Counted from the first letter of the stretch, positions 8,437 to 17,916 are shown. The stretch is DNA of 64,000 nt from Desulfococcus sp. 4484_241 (GCA_002085115.1 MZGQ01000019.1:17191-81190), one strand, 5' to 3'. A program made the numbers and translations. Notes: generated from the sequence alone by a model not told the origin.

Positions 8437-9867
8437 CTATTCAGTAGAATTGTAAAAAGCCTCGTATGCCCTGGCGGTCATGTAGACATCTCCCTTGCTT
8501 GCTATCTCGAACGGCGAGTGCATAGAAAGCAGAGCCGGCCCGCAATCCACGACGTCCATCCCGTATTTTGCCAGGAACTTTGCTATGGTGCCGCCTCCGC
8601 CCTGGTCCACCTTTCCCAGTTCACCGGTCTGCCATACCACCCCTGCCTTGTTGAATATCCTGCGCACCTGGCCCACATACTCGGCACTGGCATCACTTGA
8701 GCCCGATTTTCCGCCTGAGCCGGTAAACTTGGTTATGCACACACCGTAGCCAAGCCTTGCGGCGTTCCGCTTCTCATGCACCTCCTGGTAATCGGGATCA
8801 AGGGCACCGTTTACATCAGCTGAAAGAGCCGCCGAAGCGGCGAGTGTTTTGCGAAGCGTTCTTTCATCAACCTTCCGGCCTGTCTTCTCAAAAAGATCGG
8901 CCACAAAATCCTCTATAAACCTTGATTTGGCACCGGTGTTGCCCTCGCTGCCTATCTCCTCCTTGTCGAAAAAAAGAGCTACAGCGGTTTTAGGCGGTTT
9001 TTTTGCGTCCGGCAAACTCTCAAGACTGGTATAGGCACAAACCCGGTCATCCTGGCCATAGGCTCCTATAAGGCTTTTGTCAAAACCGACATCCCTGGCC
9101 TTTCCGGCCGGCACCGCCTCAAACTCGGCACTGGCAAAATCCTCTTCAACAATGCCGTAACGGTCAAAAAGATATTTCAGAACAGCCAGCTTGAAACGGT
9201 CCCCGGTTTTCGGATCACAGGCAGGAAGAGTACCGGCGATGAGGTTAAGTTTCTCACCCTCAAACACCTCTGCAAGCCTCTTGTTGTTCTGAAGCTTTGC
9301 AGCAAGATGCGGAAGCAGATCGGCTATGGTTAAAACCGGGTCGGTATCGGCCTCTCCCATCTCGACATCTATCATCTTTCCATTGCTTGTGACCACCCGT
9401 CCGTATAAGGCCAGGGGCCTTGCCAGCCACTGGTACTTGCGTATCCCCCCATAGTAGTGGACCTTCAGCATTGCGATATCCACCTCTTCATAAAGTGGAT
9501 TTTGCTTGAGATCCAGCCTGGGCGAATCGATGTGGGATGCTATAATCCTGACCCCATCTTCAAGCGAATCCTTCCCTATTACTGCGGCGGCAATAACCTT
9601 GTTTCGGAAGACTTTGAAATATTTCCCCCTGCCGGCAGTTGCTCCGTCGATGTCGGAAAACCCCTTTTTTATAAGCCTGTCACGGATAAATTCCACAGCC
9701 CGGCGCTCTGTTTTCGCCGCATCCAGAAAAGCCATGTAACGGCGCGCGAAATCAAACGCCTTCTCCCAATCGGTCTGAGACAACCGGTCCCACACGAGAA
9801 CAGGCTCTTTTAAAACCTTTTTTGAAAAAGCCTTTGCCTCTTTTTGGGTCATCTTCTGTATCATCAT
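8437..9867 (-). CDS. M18-family aspartyl/leucyl aminopeptidase
   Basis: Cytosolic dinuclear-zinc aminopeptidase. Family markers in order: ASHIDSPRLDLKQNPLYEE, QDDRVCAYTSLESL, FFDKEEIGSEGNTGAKS, SADVNGALDP and SMHSPFEIASKGD, which supply the His, Asp and Glu metal ligands. I place the start at 9867 (or 9864) because AAGGAGAG lies just upstream of two adjacent ATG codons; a longer reading frame to 9897 is open but has no ribosome site. That gives about 476 residues, normal for the family. Confidence 0.92.
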   Translation of the reverse strand: MMIQKMTQKEAKAFSKKVLKEPVLVWDRLSQTDWEKAFDFARRYMAFLDAAKTERRAVEFIRDRLIKKGFSDIDGATAGRGKYFKVFRNKVIAAAVIGKDSLEDGVRIIASHIDSPRLDLKQNPLYEEVDIAMLKVHYYGGIRKYQWLARPLALYGRVVTSNGKMIDVEMGEADTDPVLTIADLLPHLAAKLQNNKRLAEVFEGEKLNLIAGTLPACDPKTGDRFKLAVLKYLFDRYGIVEEDFASAEFEAVPAGKARDVGFDKSLIGAYGQDDRVCAYTSLESLPDAKKPPKTAVALFFDKEEIGSEGNTGAKSRFIEDFVADLFEKTGRKVDERTLRKTLAASAALSADVNGALDPDYQEVHEKRNAARLGYGVCITKFTGSGGKSGSSDASAEYVGQVRRIFNKAGVVWQTGELGKVDQGGGGTIAKFLAKYGMDVVDCGPALLSMHSPFEIASKGDVYMTARAYEAFYNSTE

Positions 9868-9905
9868 TCTCTCCTTCAACCCGGTCAGATTAAACAAAGA
9901 ATATT

Positions 9906-10361
9906 CTATGAAGCATCAGATCCGGGACTGTCCACCACAAATGTCACAGGCCCGTCATTGACAAGCGCGACTTCCATCATTGCCCCGAACCTGCCGGTAG
10001 CAACACGGATCCCATGCCCCGAGACCGCGTTTACAAAATATTGGTAAAGTGTCTCGGCCTTATGCGGCTCTGCCGCACCGGTAAAGGAAGGACGCCTGCC
10101 TTTTCTGCAATCACCAAGCAGTGTAAACTGGGAAACGACCAGCATCTCTCCGCCTACGTCGATAAGCGAGCGGTTCATTTTGCCATCCCCGTCCTCGAAG
10201 ATCCTGAGGCCTGTGATCTTGTTGGCAAGAAAATCGGCGTCAGAAACATCGTCACCTTGCGCAACCCCGAGCAGCACAAGAAGACCGCGCCCTATTGCTC
10301 CTACCGTTTCTCCATCAACGGTTACGGAACTTTTCCTTACCCTCTGGATCACGGCACGCAT
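9906..10361 (-). CDS. dtd: D-aminoacyl-tRNA deacylase
   Basis: Hydrolyses D-amino acids off mischarged tRNA. Begins [18 protein letters not shown], the standard DTD start. It contains [17 protein letters not shown] with the catalytic Thr, and the cross-subunit GP motif in NDGPVTF. The open frame runs upstream to 10529 but that extension is non-conserved and lies largely over aroQ, so 10361 is the start. Length is 151 residues. It lies 82 bp downstream of aroQ on the same strand. Confidence 0.93.
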   Translation of the reverse strand: MRAVIQRVRKSSVTVDGETVGAIGRGLLVLLGVAQGDDVSDADFLANKITGLRIFEDGDGKMNRSLIDVGGEMLVVSQFTLLGDCRKGRRPSFTGAAEPHKAETLYQYFVNAVSGHGIRVATGRFGAMMEVALVNDGPVTFVVDSPGSDAS

Positions 10362-10443
10362 ACCATCTTCTCCGCAAGCAAAAATACAAACGTCAATGTG
10401 AACACAGCCAGCGTGACAGGTTTGTGTCAACGTGGGAAGTTTA

Positions 10444-10902
10444 TTACCCGTTTGAGACAAGCATCCCGATAGCCTGGAGGGCGAGGATGTAGCCGTTTTT
10501 GCCGAGCCCCGATATCTGCCCGGTAACAACTCCGCTTGTCAGGGATTTATGCCTGAATGGTTCACGCTTGTATATATTTGACAGGTGAACCTCGACCACA
10601 GGCAGCTCCAGCATAGCCAGAGCGTCCCTGATGGCTACGCTGGTATGGGTATAGGCTGCAGGATTTATCACAACACCGCTGTATTCTCCAAGGAGAGCAT
10701 CATGGATCTTTTCGACAATGGCTGATTCGCTGTTTGACTGAAAAGTTTCCACCTCGATACCACGGCTTTGGCCAAACTCGCGCAATTCACCGTCAATATC
10801 GGCAAGAGTCTCCCTGCCGTAAACCTCGGGCTCCCTTTTACCAAGCATGTCCAGGTTGGGACCATGTATCACAAGGACTTTAACGCCTGTTTCAACAGCC
10901 AT
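10444..10902 (-). CDS. aroQ: 3-dehydroquinate dehydratase, type II
   Basis: Shikimate-pathway dehydratase. The motif [16 protein letters not shown] (catalytic Tyr and nearby Arg), the SNSE stretch, [16 protein letters not shown] and [14 protein letters not shown] with the catalytic His are all present. Start at 10902 is chosen because GGAGGG precedes it at good spacing; the frame stays open to 10932. Length is 152 residues. It follows rpe by 13 bp. Confidence 0.95.
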   Translation of the reverse strand: MAVETGVKVLVIHGPNLDMLGKREPEVYGRETLADIDGELREFGQSRGIEVETFQSNSESAIVEKIHDALLGEYSGVVINPAAYTHTSVAIRDALAMLELPVVEVHLSNIYKREPFRHKSLTSGVVTGQISGLGKNGYILALQAIGMLVSNG

Positions 10903-10915
10903 TGCCGATCCCTCC

Positions 10916-11575
10916 TTATACCTTCTCTGCAAGCCGCCGGAGCGTTTCTATTGTGGCCTTGTAGTCACTGCTTCCAAAAACAGCAGACCCTGCCACGAAA
11001 ACATCCGCGCCTGCCGCTGACACACTTTCAACGGTTTTTGCATTCACTCCGCCATCCACCTGTATCAGGGTGTCAAGGCCTCTTTCCCTGATGGCCTGTT
11101 TCAGTCTCCTAACCTTGTCAAGGGTGTTCGTGATGAAACGCTGCCCCCCGAACCCCGGGTTTACGCTCATCACCACCACAAGGTCAAGCTCTTCCAAAAC
11201 CCACTCAAGAGCATCCAGCGGGGTTGAAGGATTTAAAGCAACACCGGCTTTTGCCCCGAGGTCTTTTATCAACTGCACCGTACGGTTCAGATGCACGCAC
11301 GCCTCGGCATGAACCGCCACAAAATCGGCTCCTGCCTTAACAAAATCCTCAACATACCTCTCCGGCTCAACTATCATCAAATGAGCATCTATCGGCAGAC
11401 TTGTAACCCGCCTCACCGCACCGGTAACCATAGGACCGATCGTTATGTTGGGGACGAAACGACCGTCCATTACGTCAACATGAACCCAGTCGGCACCGGC
11501 TTCCTCAACAGCCATTACCTCATCGCCAAGTCTTGCAAAATCGGCAGACAGTATCGACGGCGCAATAAGTTTCAT
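10916..11575 (-). CDS. rpe: Ribulose-phosphate 3-epimerase
   Basis: Interconverts ribulose 5-phosphate and xylulose 5-phosphate. TIM-barrel markers: [30 protein letters not shown] with metal ligands, [10 protein letters not shown], and the phosphate-binding VDGGVN. Length is 219 residues, typical. It sits between the PASTA protein and aroQ in a minus-strand run that looks like one transcription unit with rsmB and the PASTA gene. Confidence 0.96.
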   Translation of the reverse strand: MKLIAPSILSADFARLGDEVMAVEEAGADWVHVDVMDGRFVPNITIGPMVTGAVRRVTSLPIDAHLMIVEPERYVEDFVKAGADFVAVHAEACVHLNRTVQLIKDLGAKAGVALNPSTPLDALEWVLEELDLVVVMSVNPGFGGQRFITNTLDKVRRLKQAIRERGLDTLIQVDGGVNAKTVESVSAAGADVFVAGSAVFGSSDYKATIETLRRLAEKV

Positions 11576-11611
11576 ATTCAGACCCCTTAAAATGCGGCAG
11601 GGCCGCGTCTG

Positions 11612-12583
11612 TTACCATCCTTCAAACATCCGGGTCCCGACAAGCTCCCCGTCCTCGTACAGAAAAACCGTTGCATCCATATGGGCAGGGACAGCCACCC
11701 AAAGCTCTGTCCCGGGTTTCATGTATTCATCAACGACATCAAGGGAGCCCCCCATAAAGTTGAGCTTCACATTAATATGCCTGTTTAAAAACCCGTTTGC
11801 AACCCTGTAAGAAAAAAGCCTGACACCGCTATCCTGGCGAAGGATTCTGTCGATGCTTCCTTTCCTGCTGCGGTTTACCGTGAGGTCGACCCTGCTGCCT
11901 TCCACAGCCATGCAGCCAGGGCATGGCTGCTGCTCCGTAACCGTGTTTGCCAACGCCCCGTCCGTTGGCTTGTACCGTATCTTACCGGGCAACAGGCCAA
12001 GTCCATCCATCAGGGAAACGGCATCCTCAATTGTCATGCCACGCATATCAGGCATCACGTATGCAACGGGCCTTTTCCCAAGACTGACCAGCAGATCCAC
12101 CTGGCCGTCCCTTGCCACCATCCTCCCGGGGCGAGGATACTGCGCCACCACGGACCGGTTCTCATATTTATCCGAATATGTCTGTGACACGACACCCTGT
12201 GCAAGGCCGTTCTCCTCCAGCACCATACCAGCCTGCTCTATGGTCATGCCACGTATATCGGGCATCAGGATCTCCTCCTTGCCCTTTGAAATCACTATCT
12301 CAATATTTCTGCCCTTCTTTATACGCCCGCCCGGCTCAGGATGCTGCCAGATGACATGATGTTTGGGCACGGTCGGGCTGTATTCCGAGCCATCAACCTT
12401 GCAGCCAAGCCCAAGGTCCGTAAGCAGCTCCAGGCCGTCGGCCACATTTTGCCCCACTATGTCAGGAACAACAACCGTCTCTTCCGATCCCACCAAAAAC
12501 ACAAAAGTAAGGTAGACAGTAATGCCGGCTACAACGGTAACCAGTAAAAACAGCGCAAAGAGTCTTATGATTTTTTTAACCAT
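11612..12583 (-). CDS. Membrane-anchored PASTA-repeat protein
   Basis: One N-terminal transmembrane helix (about residues 5-32) is followed by three PASTA repeats (about 37-101, 104-170, 173-238). The repeats carry the motifs VPDIVGQNVADGLELL, MPDIRGMTIEQAGMVL and MPDMRGMTIEDAVSLM. A conserved-looking C-terminal domain follows, ending MFEGW. PASTA domains bind peptidoglycan stem peptides or beta-lactams. There is no kinase domain, unlike the PknB proteins that usually carry PASTA repeats, so it may be a cell-wall sensor or scaffold. It overlaps the end of rsmB by 8 nt. Confidence 0.85.
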   Translation of the reverse strand: MVKKIIRLFALFLLVTVVAGITVYLTFVFLVGSEETVVVPDIVGQNVADGLELLTDLGLGCKVDGSEYSPTVPKHHVIWQHPEPGGRIKKGRNIEIVISKGKEEILMPDIRGMTIEQAGMVLEENGLAQGVVSQTYSDKYENRSVVAQYPRPGRMVARDGQVDLLVSLGKRPVAYVMPDMRGMTIEDAVSLMDGLGLLPGKIRYKPTDGALANTVTEQQPCPGCMAVEGSRVDLTVNRSRKGSIDRILRQDSGVRLFSYRVANGFLNRHINVKLNFMGGSLDVVDEYMKPGTELWVAVPAHMDATVFLYEDGELVGTRMFEGW

Positions 12584-13937
12584 CGGTCCTCTTCAAACGT
12601 GCCGCGAAAAAACCGTCAAGTTTATGTTCAAATGGCAATGTTTTAAAAAAACCGTTCTTATCGATAAACCCTGACACCTCAGCGGGAATAAGGGCTTTGT
12701 TGCCTTCTATATCAAACTCCCTGTGATTGTTCAAAAACGCACGTACAACTTCCTCGCACTCCTCGGGTTCTATGCTGCACACGGAATAGACCAGCACCCC
12801 TCCCCTCCTGACCATGCCGGCGAGGTTGTCAAGAATGGACAGCTGATCCATTGCGAAACGGCGCAAATTCTGGGCGGAAAGCCTCCACTTGGTATCCGGG
12901 TTTCGCCGTATAACCCCGGACCCTGAACAGGGGCAGTCGGCAAGAACCCTGTCAAACAAGCCCTCATTCTTTAAAACCGTTGAGGAAAGCAGATCTGACT
13001 TCAAAGTCCTTGTGTTTATGACACCCAGCCGCTCCATTTCAAACCGGAGTTTTTCCAGTTTCCGCCCGTCCCTGTCAACCGCAACGATCTCCCCTGTATT
13101 CTCCATGAGCTGGGCCATGTGGCCTGTTTTGCCGCCAAGCCCGGCGCAGGCATCCAGCACCCTCTCGCCGGGTCTTGGATCGGTAAGACGGCATATCATC
13201 TGGGCGGCCTCGTCCTGGACATGAAACCATCCACGCCCAAAAGCGGTCAATTCATGCACGGGAACAGATGGTGAAAAAAAGGAAAACGCGTTTTCAAGAC
13301 GACCCGAGCGTTCTATACGGCCCACTTCAGGAATCAGCGAGTCGGCCAACGTGTCAGGAACGGTCTTCAGGGTATTTACCCGTACCGTTATCGGCGGAAT
13401 GCTGTTCATTACGTCACACATCCTGCCGGTGTTTTCCAGCCCGAAACGTTCGATCCACCGCCTGAGAATCCAGCAAGGGAAAGATTTTGCAACAGACATC
13501 CCTTTTACGGGGTCCCCGGCCATATCGGATAAATCGGGCTGGCCCGGCATCCTTGCTATGCTTCGCAGCACGCCATTGACAAACCCGGAAAAACGTGGAT
13601 GGGAACGCTTCTTGGCCAGCTCTACAGACGCATTTACAGCGGCAAAAGCGGGTATCCTGTCCAAAAACCGCAACTGGAAAACGCCAAGCCTGAGGATATT
13701 CAAGATATCGGTATCCATGCGGTCTGGAGGCGTGCGGGAAAAATGGGCTATTATCCAGTCGATGGTATTTCGCCGGCGGAGCACGCCGTAAACAAGGGTT
13801 GTTACAAGCGCCCTGTCCCTTTTTTCCCGCAACCGGGCCGAACCCAGAATATCATCGACAAGAGTATCAAGTGTAAAAGACCCCTTTTCAAGGGAGCTTA
13901 ATATATCTAAAGCCGTTGCACGCGGATCGGGTTTCAT
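12576..13937 (-). CDS. rsmB: 16S rRNA (cytosine-967-C5)-methyltransferase
   Basis: The N-terminal third is a NusB-like RNA-binding domain (residues 1-140: ATALDILSSLEKGSF, LVYGVLRRRNTIDWII). The Rossmann methyltransferase domain has the SAM motif DACAGLGGKTGHMAQ and the two catalytic cysteines in DCPCSGSGVIRRNPD and VYSVCSIEPEECEEV. Length is 453 residues. It lies 42 bp downstream of fmt, in the widespread def-fmt-rsmB arrangement. Confidence 0.95.
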   Translation of the reverse strand: MKPDPRATALDILSSLEKGSFTLDTLVDDILGSARLREKRDRALVTTLVYGVLRRRNTIDWIIAHFSRTPPDRMDTDILNILRLGVFQLRFLDRIPAFAAVNASVELAKKRSHPRFSGFVNGVLRSIARMPGQPDLSDMAGDPVKGMSVAKSFPCWILRRWIERFGLENTGRMCDVMNSIPPITVRVNTLKTVPDTLADSLIPEVGRIERSGRLENAFSFFSPSVPVHELTAFGRGWFHVQDEAAQMICRLTDPRPGERVLDACAGLGGKTGHMAQLMENTGEIVAVDRDGRKLEKLRFEMERLGVINTRTLKSDLLSSTVLKNEGLFDRVLADCPCSGSGVIRRNPDTKWRLSAQNLRRFAMDQLSILDNLAGMVRRGGVLVYSVCSIEPEECEEVVRAFLNNHREFDIEGNKALIPAEVSGFIDKNGFFKTLPFEHKLDGFFAARLKRTDG

Positions 13938-13979
13938 TGGATATAGATTGAAATCCTGTATGTGACGGGACCGGATGGT

Positions 13980-14921
13980 TTATGAAAACACGGCTCCCTC
14001 TGGAATAGTATGCCCCCTCAAAAAATCCTCTATGGGTAGCGGCTTTGCGGACTCCGCCTGAATACGCTTTATTGATACGCCGCCTTCGGAAGCTGCTACA
14101 ACAAGCTCTCCCGGGAAAGCGCCCACAACAGTTCCGGGCCGGCTTGTCTTTGCCAGGGAGACAGGCTCGACCTCGAGAAGCCTGTAACGCCTGCCGTCCA
14201 GGAATGTATAGGCTCCCGGCCAGGGAGTCATTCCGTTTACAAACCTCCTCAGCTTTACTGCCGGCTGGTTCCAGTCGATTTTACCATGTTCCTTTTTCAG
14301 AAGCGGAGCAAATGTGGCTTTTGAATGATCCTGGGGGACCGCGTTGACCGTGTCATGCTCTATAAGCTCAAGAGTTCTCAACAGCAGGTCGGCTCCACGG
14401 AGGGCAAGCCTGTCATGCAGGTCTGCTGCAGTATCTGTCTCCGATATGGGCTCAGTGTATGAAAGGATGATATCCCCGGAGTCCATGCCCTCGTCCATGA
14501 AAATACTGGTAACGCCGGTTTCCTTTTCCATGTTTACAATGGCCCACTGGATCGGCGACGGGCCTCTGTACTTGGGTAAAAGCGAGGGATGTATGTTAAC
14601 GGCGCCGCGTTTGGGGATCGAGAGAATCCGGCCGGGCAGAATAAGTCCGTAAGCAACTACGACAAAAAGATCCGGGGCCGTCGACGCAAGCGTTTTGGCA
14701 ACCGTTTCATCCTTAAACGAAACAGGCTGAATGACATCAAGCCCCATCTCAACAGCCGCCTGCTTGACAGCTCCGGGGAGGACCTTTCTGCCACGTCCCT
14801 TTGGCCGGTCAGGCTGAGCCACGACCAGGGACAGTTCATGCCTGCTGTTATGCAACACCTTGAGGCACGGCACGGCAAACTCAGGCGTTCCCATGAATAC
14901 TATTCTCAGGGTTTCGGGCAT
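13980..14921 (-). CDS. fmt: Methionyl-tRNA formyltransferase
   Basis: Formylates initiator Met-tRNA from 10-formyl-tetrahydrofolate. FMGTPEFAVPCLKVL at the N-terminus, the catalytic NIHPSLLPKYRGPSPIQWAI region and the Asp of EGMDSGDI are present. The C-terminal tRNA-binding domain includes NGMTPWPGAYTFL. Length is 313 residues. The start overlaps the end of def by 16 nt, coupling formylation and deformylation. Confidence 0.97.
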   Translation of the reverse strand: MPETLRIVFMGTPEFAVPCLKVLHNSRHELSLVVAQPDRPKGRGRKVLPGAVKQAAVEMGLDVIQPVSFKDETVAKTLASTAPDLFVVVAYGLILPGRILSIPKRGAVNIHPSLLPKYRGPSPIQWAIVNMEKETGVTSIFMDEGMDSGDIILSYTEPISETDTAADLHDRLALRGADLLLRTLELIEHDTVNAVPQDHSKATFAPLLKKEHGKIDWNQPAVKLRRFVNGMTPWPGAYTFLDGRRYRLLEVEPVSLAKTSRPGTVVGAFPGELVVAASEGGVSIKRIQAESAKPLPIEDFLRGHTIPEGAVFS

Positions 14922-15424
14922 TGTCTTATCTTTTTCAGCACCTTTCTTTTGTAAAGCTCTTTTTTAAGCCGGCTGATCCTGTCCAGGATCAACACTCCAT
15001 CCAGGTGGTCAATCTCATGCTGCAGCACGACAGCCTCAAGCCCGTCCGCCTCTATGACAACGGGTTGGCCTTCACGGTCCAATCCCTCCACCCTGACCCA
15101 TTCGGCACGCTTTATGTCGGCCCGCAACCCAGGGACACTCAGGCATCCCTCTTTTTCTGAGACACGCTCTCCCCTCAACTCAACCAGTTCAGGGTTTATG
15201 ATGGTCTTAAACTGCTTCTTCTCGCGCTCCTCGGAAATGTCATAAACTATTACCCGCCTGTCATCATTTACCTGAACAGAGGCAAGGCCAACACCCTGCC
15301 TGGCATACATGGTCTCGCCCATATCATCGATAAACCTGTTCAGCTCGGAATCGATCCTGTCGACAGGTCTGGCCCCTCTTTTTAAAATATCTGCCGGGTA
15401 TGTCACAATCTCTAAAACAGACAT
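14906..15424 (-). CDS. def: Peptide deformylase
   Basis: Removes the formyl group from nascent proteins. The three motifs are GVGLASVQVN (the usual GxGLAAPQ, with S and V changes), EGCLSVPG with the metal Cys, and QHEIDHLDG with the HExxH metal site. Length is 172 residues. It is first in the def-fmt-rsmB run. A 7-bp inverted repeat lies about 70 bp upstream. Confidence 0.96.
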   Translation of the reverse strand: MSVLEIVTYPADILKRGARPVDRIDSELNRFIDDMGETMYARQGVGLASVQVNDDRRVIVYDISEEREKKQFKTIINPELVELRGERVSEKEGCLSVPGLRADIKRAEWVRVEGLDREGQPVVIEADGLEAVVLQHEIDHLDGVLILDRISRLKKELYKRKVLKKIRQCPKP

Positions 15425-15491
15425 AATTTCTTGACCCTGGTTGAAAAATTAAACTCTTATAAACATAAATATCTGCTTCACACACAGCTGT

Positions 15492-15510
15492 TATGACCAA
15501 ACCGGTCATA
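15492..15510. promoter_or_regulatory. Inverted repeat between ribF and def
   Basis: TATGACC (15492-15498), a 5-nt centre and GGTCATA (15504-15510) form a perfect 7-bp inverted repeat. It lies between the ribF stop and the def start, both on the minus strand. No T-run follows on either side, so it looks more like an operator than a terminator. No regulator is known for it. Confidence 0.35.
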
Positions 15511-15534
15511 TCATGCAATGCACAGCGATAAAGG

Positions 15535-16473
15535 CTATATAAAAACAATTTTTCTTGCTATTGCCACATCGTTTGCTATTCCGGCCTTTAGTTCTTCTAT
15601 TGTTTCAAACCGCTTTTCATCCCGCAGCCGTTTTATGAAGTTGACCCTTATAAAGCGGCCTCCAAGGTCACCTTCAAAATCCAGGATATGCACTTCCACC
15701 GTAAACTGGTGATCCTCGAACGTGGGGCTGAAACCGATATTGGCCACCCCCTTATAAATATTCGAGCCGTATTCAACACTTACCGCGTAAACCCCGATGC
15801 CGGGGCACAGCTCGTTTTTCAACTCCATATTCGCAGTAGGAAATCCAAGGATTTTTGCACCGCGTCCACGGCCAGGCACCACGGTCCCGCAAACCTGGTA
15901 TGGCCGTCCCAACAGTTCGGCGGCCGTCTCAACATCCCCCTCCATAACCTTTTCACGTATCACGGTACTGCTTATGCGCCGATTCTCCATGCCCGGGACA
16001 ACAACCCACTTTTCGCACAAAACCTCGAAACCCGCGTCTCCGGCATGTCTTTTCAAAAAATCCACGTCCCCTTCCCTGTTTCTGCCAAAAGCGTAATCAC
16101 CCCCAACCACGATGGCCTTCATACCGATTCTCTTTATCAGGATATCTTCAAGAAAGGTTTTTGCGTCAAGCTTTGCCAAACCGGGGGTAAAGGCCAGGCA
16201 GACAAGGGCATCCATTCCGGCTGAAGATATGAGCTCGACCTTTCTCTCATAAACGGTAATACGGGGCAACGGAGGCAGGTCGGGCCTGAGAACGCTGACA
16301 GGATGTGGCTCAAACGTCACCGCCACGGAAGTTCCGCCTATTTCCCGCGCTTTTTCGCGTACCCTGGCAAAAAGCGCCTGGTGCCCCTTGTGAACTCCAT
16401 CGAAGTTGCCTATTGTTACCACAGCATTTTTAAAAGGTTCGTTAAGCTTTTCAATATCCTCGACAACCCTCAT
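15535..16473 (-). CDS. ribF: Bifunctional riboflavin kinase/FAD synthetase
   Basis: Makes FMN and FAD. The N-terminal nucleotidyltransferase domain has TIGNFDGVHKGHQALF (GxHxGH) and the ISST/R region near RRISSTVIREK. The C-terminal kinase domain has LGFPTANMEL and a NIGFSPTFE segment. Start at 16473 (ATG preceded by GAAAGGATAAG) is preferred over an open extension to 16497. Length is 312 residues. No FMN riboswitch was recognised upstream. Confidence 0.94.
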   Translation of the reverse strand: MRVVEDIEKLNEPFKNAVVTIGNFDGVHKGHQALFARVREKAREIGGTSVAVTFEPHPVSVLRPDLPPLPRITVYERKVELISSAGMDALVCLAFTPGLAKLDAKTFLEDILIKRIGMKAIVVGGDYAFGRNREGDVDFLKRHAGDAGFEVLCEKWVVVPGMENRRISSTVIREKVMEGDVETAAELLGRPYQVCGTVVPGRGRGAKILGFPTANMELKNELCPGIGVYAVSVEYGSNIYKGVANIGFSPTFEDHQFTVEVHILDFEGDLGGRFIRVNFIKRLRDEKRFETIEELKAGIANDVAIARKIVFI

Positions 16474-16515
16474 GAAACTTATCCTTTCGGTCCGCAAACC
16501 GGGTATCGATTTTGC

Positions 16516-16544
16516 TTGACACTTATATTAACCTTATATATATA
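16516..16544 (+). promoter_or_regulatory. Sigma70-type promoter for tRNA-Leu
   Basis: TTGACA at 16516-16521, a 17-bp spacer and TATATA at 16539-16544. It lies 59 bp before the tRNA-Leu and reads away from ribF. Confidence 0.7.
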
Positions 16545-16603
16545 GAAGTTTTTCACAGCGGGCGCAACGATTATATTCGCTTGGGCGCGCAAACGGTAAA
16601 AGT

Positions 16604-16690
16604 GCCGAAGTGGCGGAATTGGTAGACGCGCTAGGTTCAGGGTCTAGTGGGAGTCCTCCCGTGGGAGTTCAAGTCTCCCCTTCGGCACCA
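16604..16690 (+). tRNA. tRNA-Leu(CAG)
   Basis: The acceptor arms GCCGAAG and CTTCGGC pair perfectly and are followed by an encoded ACCA end. The D-arm reads GCGGAATTGGTAGACGCG. The anticodon arm is CTAGG-TTCAGGG-TCTAG with anticodon CAG (reads CUG). A variable arm GGGAGTCCTCCC, as expected for a type II tRNA, and a T-loop GTTCAAGTC complete it. A matching promoter lies upstream. Confidence 0.95.
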
Positions 16691-16786
16691 GGTTATCCCT
16701 GTCTGAAAGATTTTCCATCTGGTGCCCGCCATCTGCTATACACGGCAGGGTTTTGATCTTTTGCTGCTTTTATGTGAAATCCCGGG

Positions 16787-17353
16787 TTAAATTATTGCGC
16801 TTTCTCTGTCTATAAGATCAGAGGGGGCGTGGGAGTCTGTGTTTATTACCATACCGGCGCCGTACTTTGCGGCAAGCTTTGCAACATGACCATTGGCAAG
16901 GCTGTGGCCGGCGCGTGCCGATATCTCAAGGAGCACGTTACGCGACCTGGCGGCTTTAACCTCATCCTCGTTTATAAGTCCGGGATGCGCCAGGATATCC
17001 GCCCCTGCTTCTATTGCAGCCATGTTTGTTCCTGCAGCTACAGGTTCGGCCAGTGTTTCGCCGTGTACGATAACGATTTTTGCGCCAAGGGAACGCGCCT
17101 TCTCAACAGTTCCGGCAATAAGCGGCACCGGCACATGAGTTATCTCTATGCCGGGAACAATTTTTATCTTTAAAACACTGTTTAACTCGTCCGCGACATT
17201 GGCAATCCTTGGAACGATAAAGTCTATATTGGAAGAATCGCCATGATCCGTAATCGCCAGGGCCTTCAGCCCCTTATGCTCCGCCCTTCTTGCAAGCTCG
17301 GAGGGGATCAGTACGCCGTCACTGAAAATCGAATGGGTGTGCAGATCTATCAT
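16787..17353 (-). CDS. PHP-domain phosphoesterase, histidinol-phosphatase-like
   Basis: Begins MIDLHTHSIFSDG, the first PHP metal motif. TDHGDSS, HGETLAEP, ILAHPGLI and NTDSHAPSDLID supply the other metal ligands. The function is probably phosphate-ester hydrolysis; the substrate cannot be named. The protein stops right after DRESAII (188 residues), somewhat shorter than relatives that carry an extra helix or two. The start at 17353 follows family alignment; the upstream extension lies over the neighbouring gene. Confidence 0.8.
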   Translation of the reverse strand: MIDLHTHSIFSDGVLIPSELARRAEHKGLKALAITDHGDSSNIDFIVPRIANVADELNSVLKIKIVPGIEITHVPVPLIAGTVEKARSLGAKIVIVHGETLAEPVAAGTNMAAIEAGADILAHPGLINEDEVKAARSRNVLLEISARAGHSLANGHVAKLAAKYGAGMVINTDSHAPSDLIDRESAII

Positions 17354-17357
17354 TGTT

Positions 17358-17864
17358 TTACACCTTGTATTTTCCAAAATCCTCGGGGGAAAGGCTCGCA
17401 AGGTACTCGGCCCACTTCTTGCCTTCCTCACTCTCATCTTTTATCTCGTAGTCGGTCTGCCCGCTGCTGCCGGCCTTGAGGGCGGCAATTACCTTATGAT
17501 CGACAAACACCGGTGCATTGAACCTGACTGAAATGGCTATGGCGTCGCTTGGCCTTGAGTCTATGGAAAACTCCTCTTGTCCCGAGGAAAAATATATCCT
17601 TGCGAAAAAGGTGTTATCCCTAAGGTCACACACCTCGACACGCTCTACATCAACCTTCATCATGGTGATGAAATTCTTAAACAGGTCATGGGTCATGGGC
17701 CGCTCGAATTGAACCGACTGAAGGGCGGAAGCTATGGAAGCAGCCTCGAGCAGGCCTATCCATATGGGTATTGTCTCGTTGGTATCAATGGTTTTCAATA
17801 CAATAATCGGGGATTTGTTGTCCTGGTCAAGGGCCAGGCCAAGAATATCAACCTTATGCAGCAT
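17358..17864 (-). CDS. Bifunctional nuclease (BFN, DUF151) domain protein
   Basis: One BFN domain: ALDQDNKSPIIVLK, IPIWIGLLEAASIASAL, RPMTHDLFKNF and FSIDSRPSDAIAISVR, followed by a short acidic tail. Family members are linked to RNase/DNase activity, but the biochemical role is poorly fixed. The start is set at 17864 because AAGGGAGG sits 8 nt upstream. A hydrophobic-looking extension to 17957 overlaps miaB and is probably not translated. It ends 4 bp before the PHP gene. Confidence 0.85.
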   Translation of the reverse strand: MLHKVDILGLALDQDNKSPIIVLKTIDTNETIPIWIGLLEAASIASALQSVQFERPMTHDLFKNFITMMKVDVERVEVCDLRDNTFFARIYFSSGQEEFSIDSRPSDAIAISVRFNAPVFVDHKVIAALKAGSSGQTDYEIKDESEEGKKWAEYLASLSPEDFGKYKV

Positions 17865-17916
17865 CTGCATCACCTCCCTTAACCGAATATATAGTAAAAC
17901 AGCTAAAAAACAAGCG

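Noticed and set aside
10362-10529. 56-residue N-terminal extension of D-aminoacyl-tRNA deacylase
   Set aside because: The conserved family start MRAVIQRV is at 10361, and the extension is unconserved and lies over aroQ.
16474-16600. FMN riboswitch upstream of ribF
   Set aside because: No RFN-element conserved stems seen; the region is explained by the tRNA-Leu promoter.
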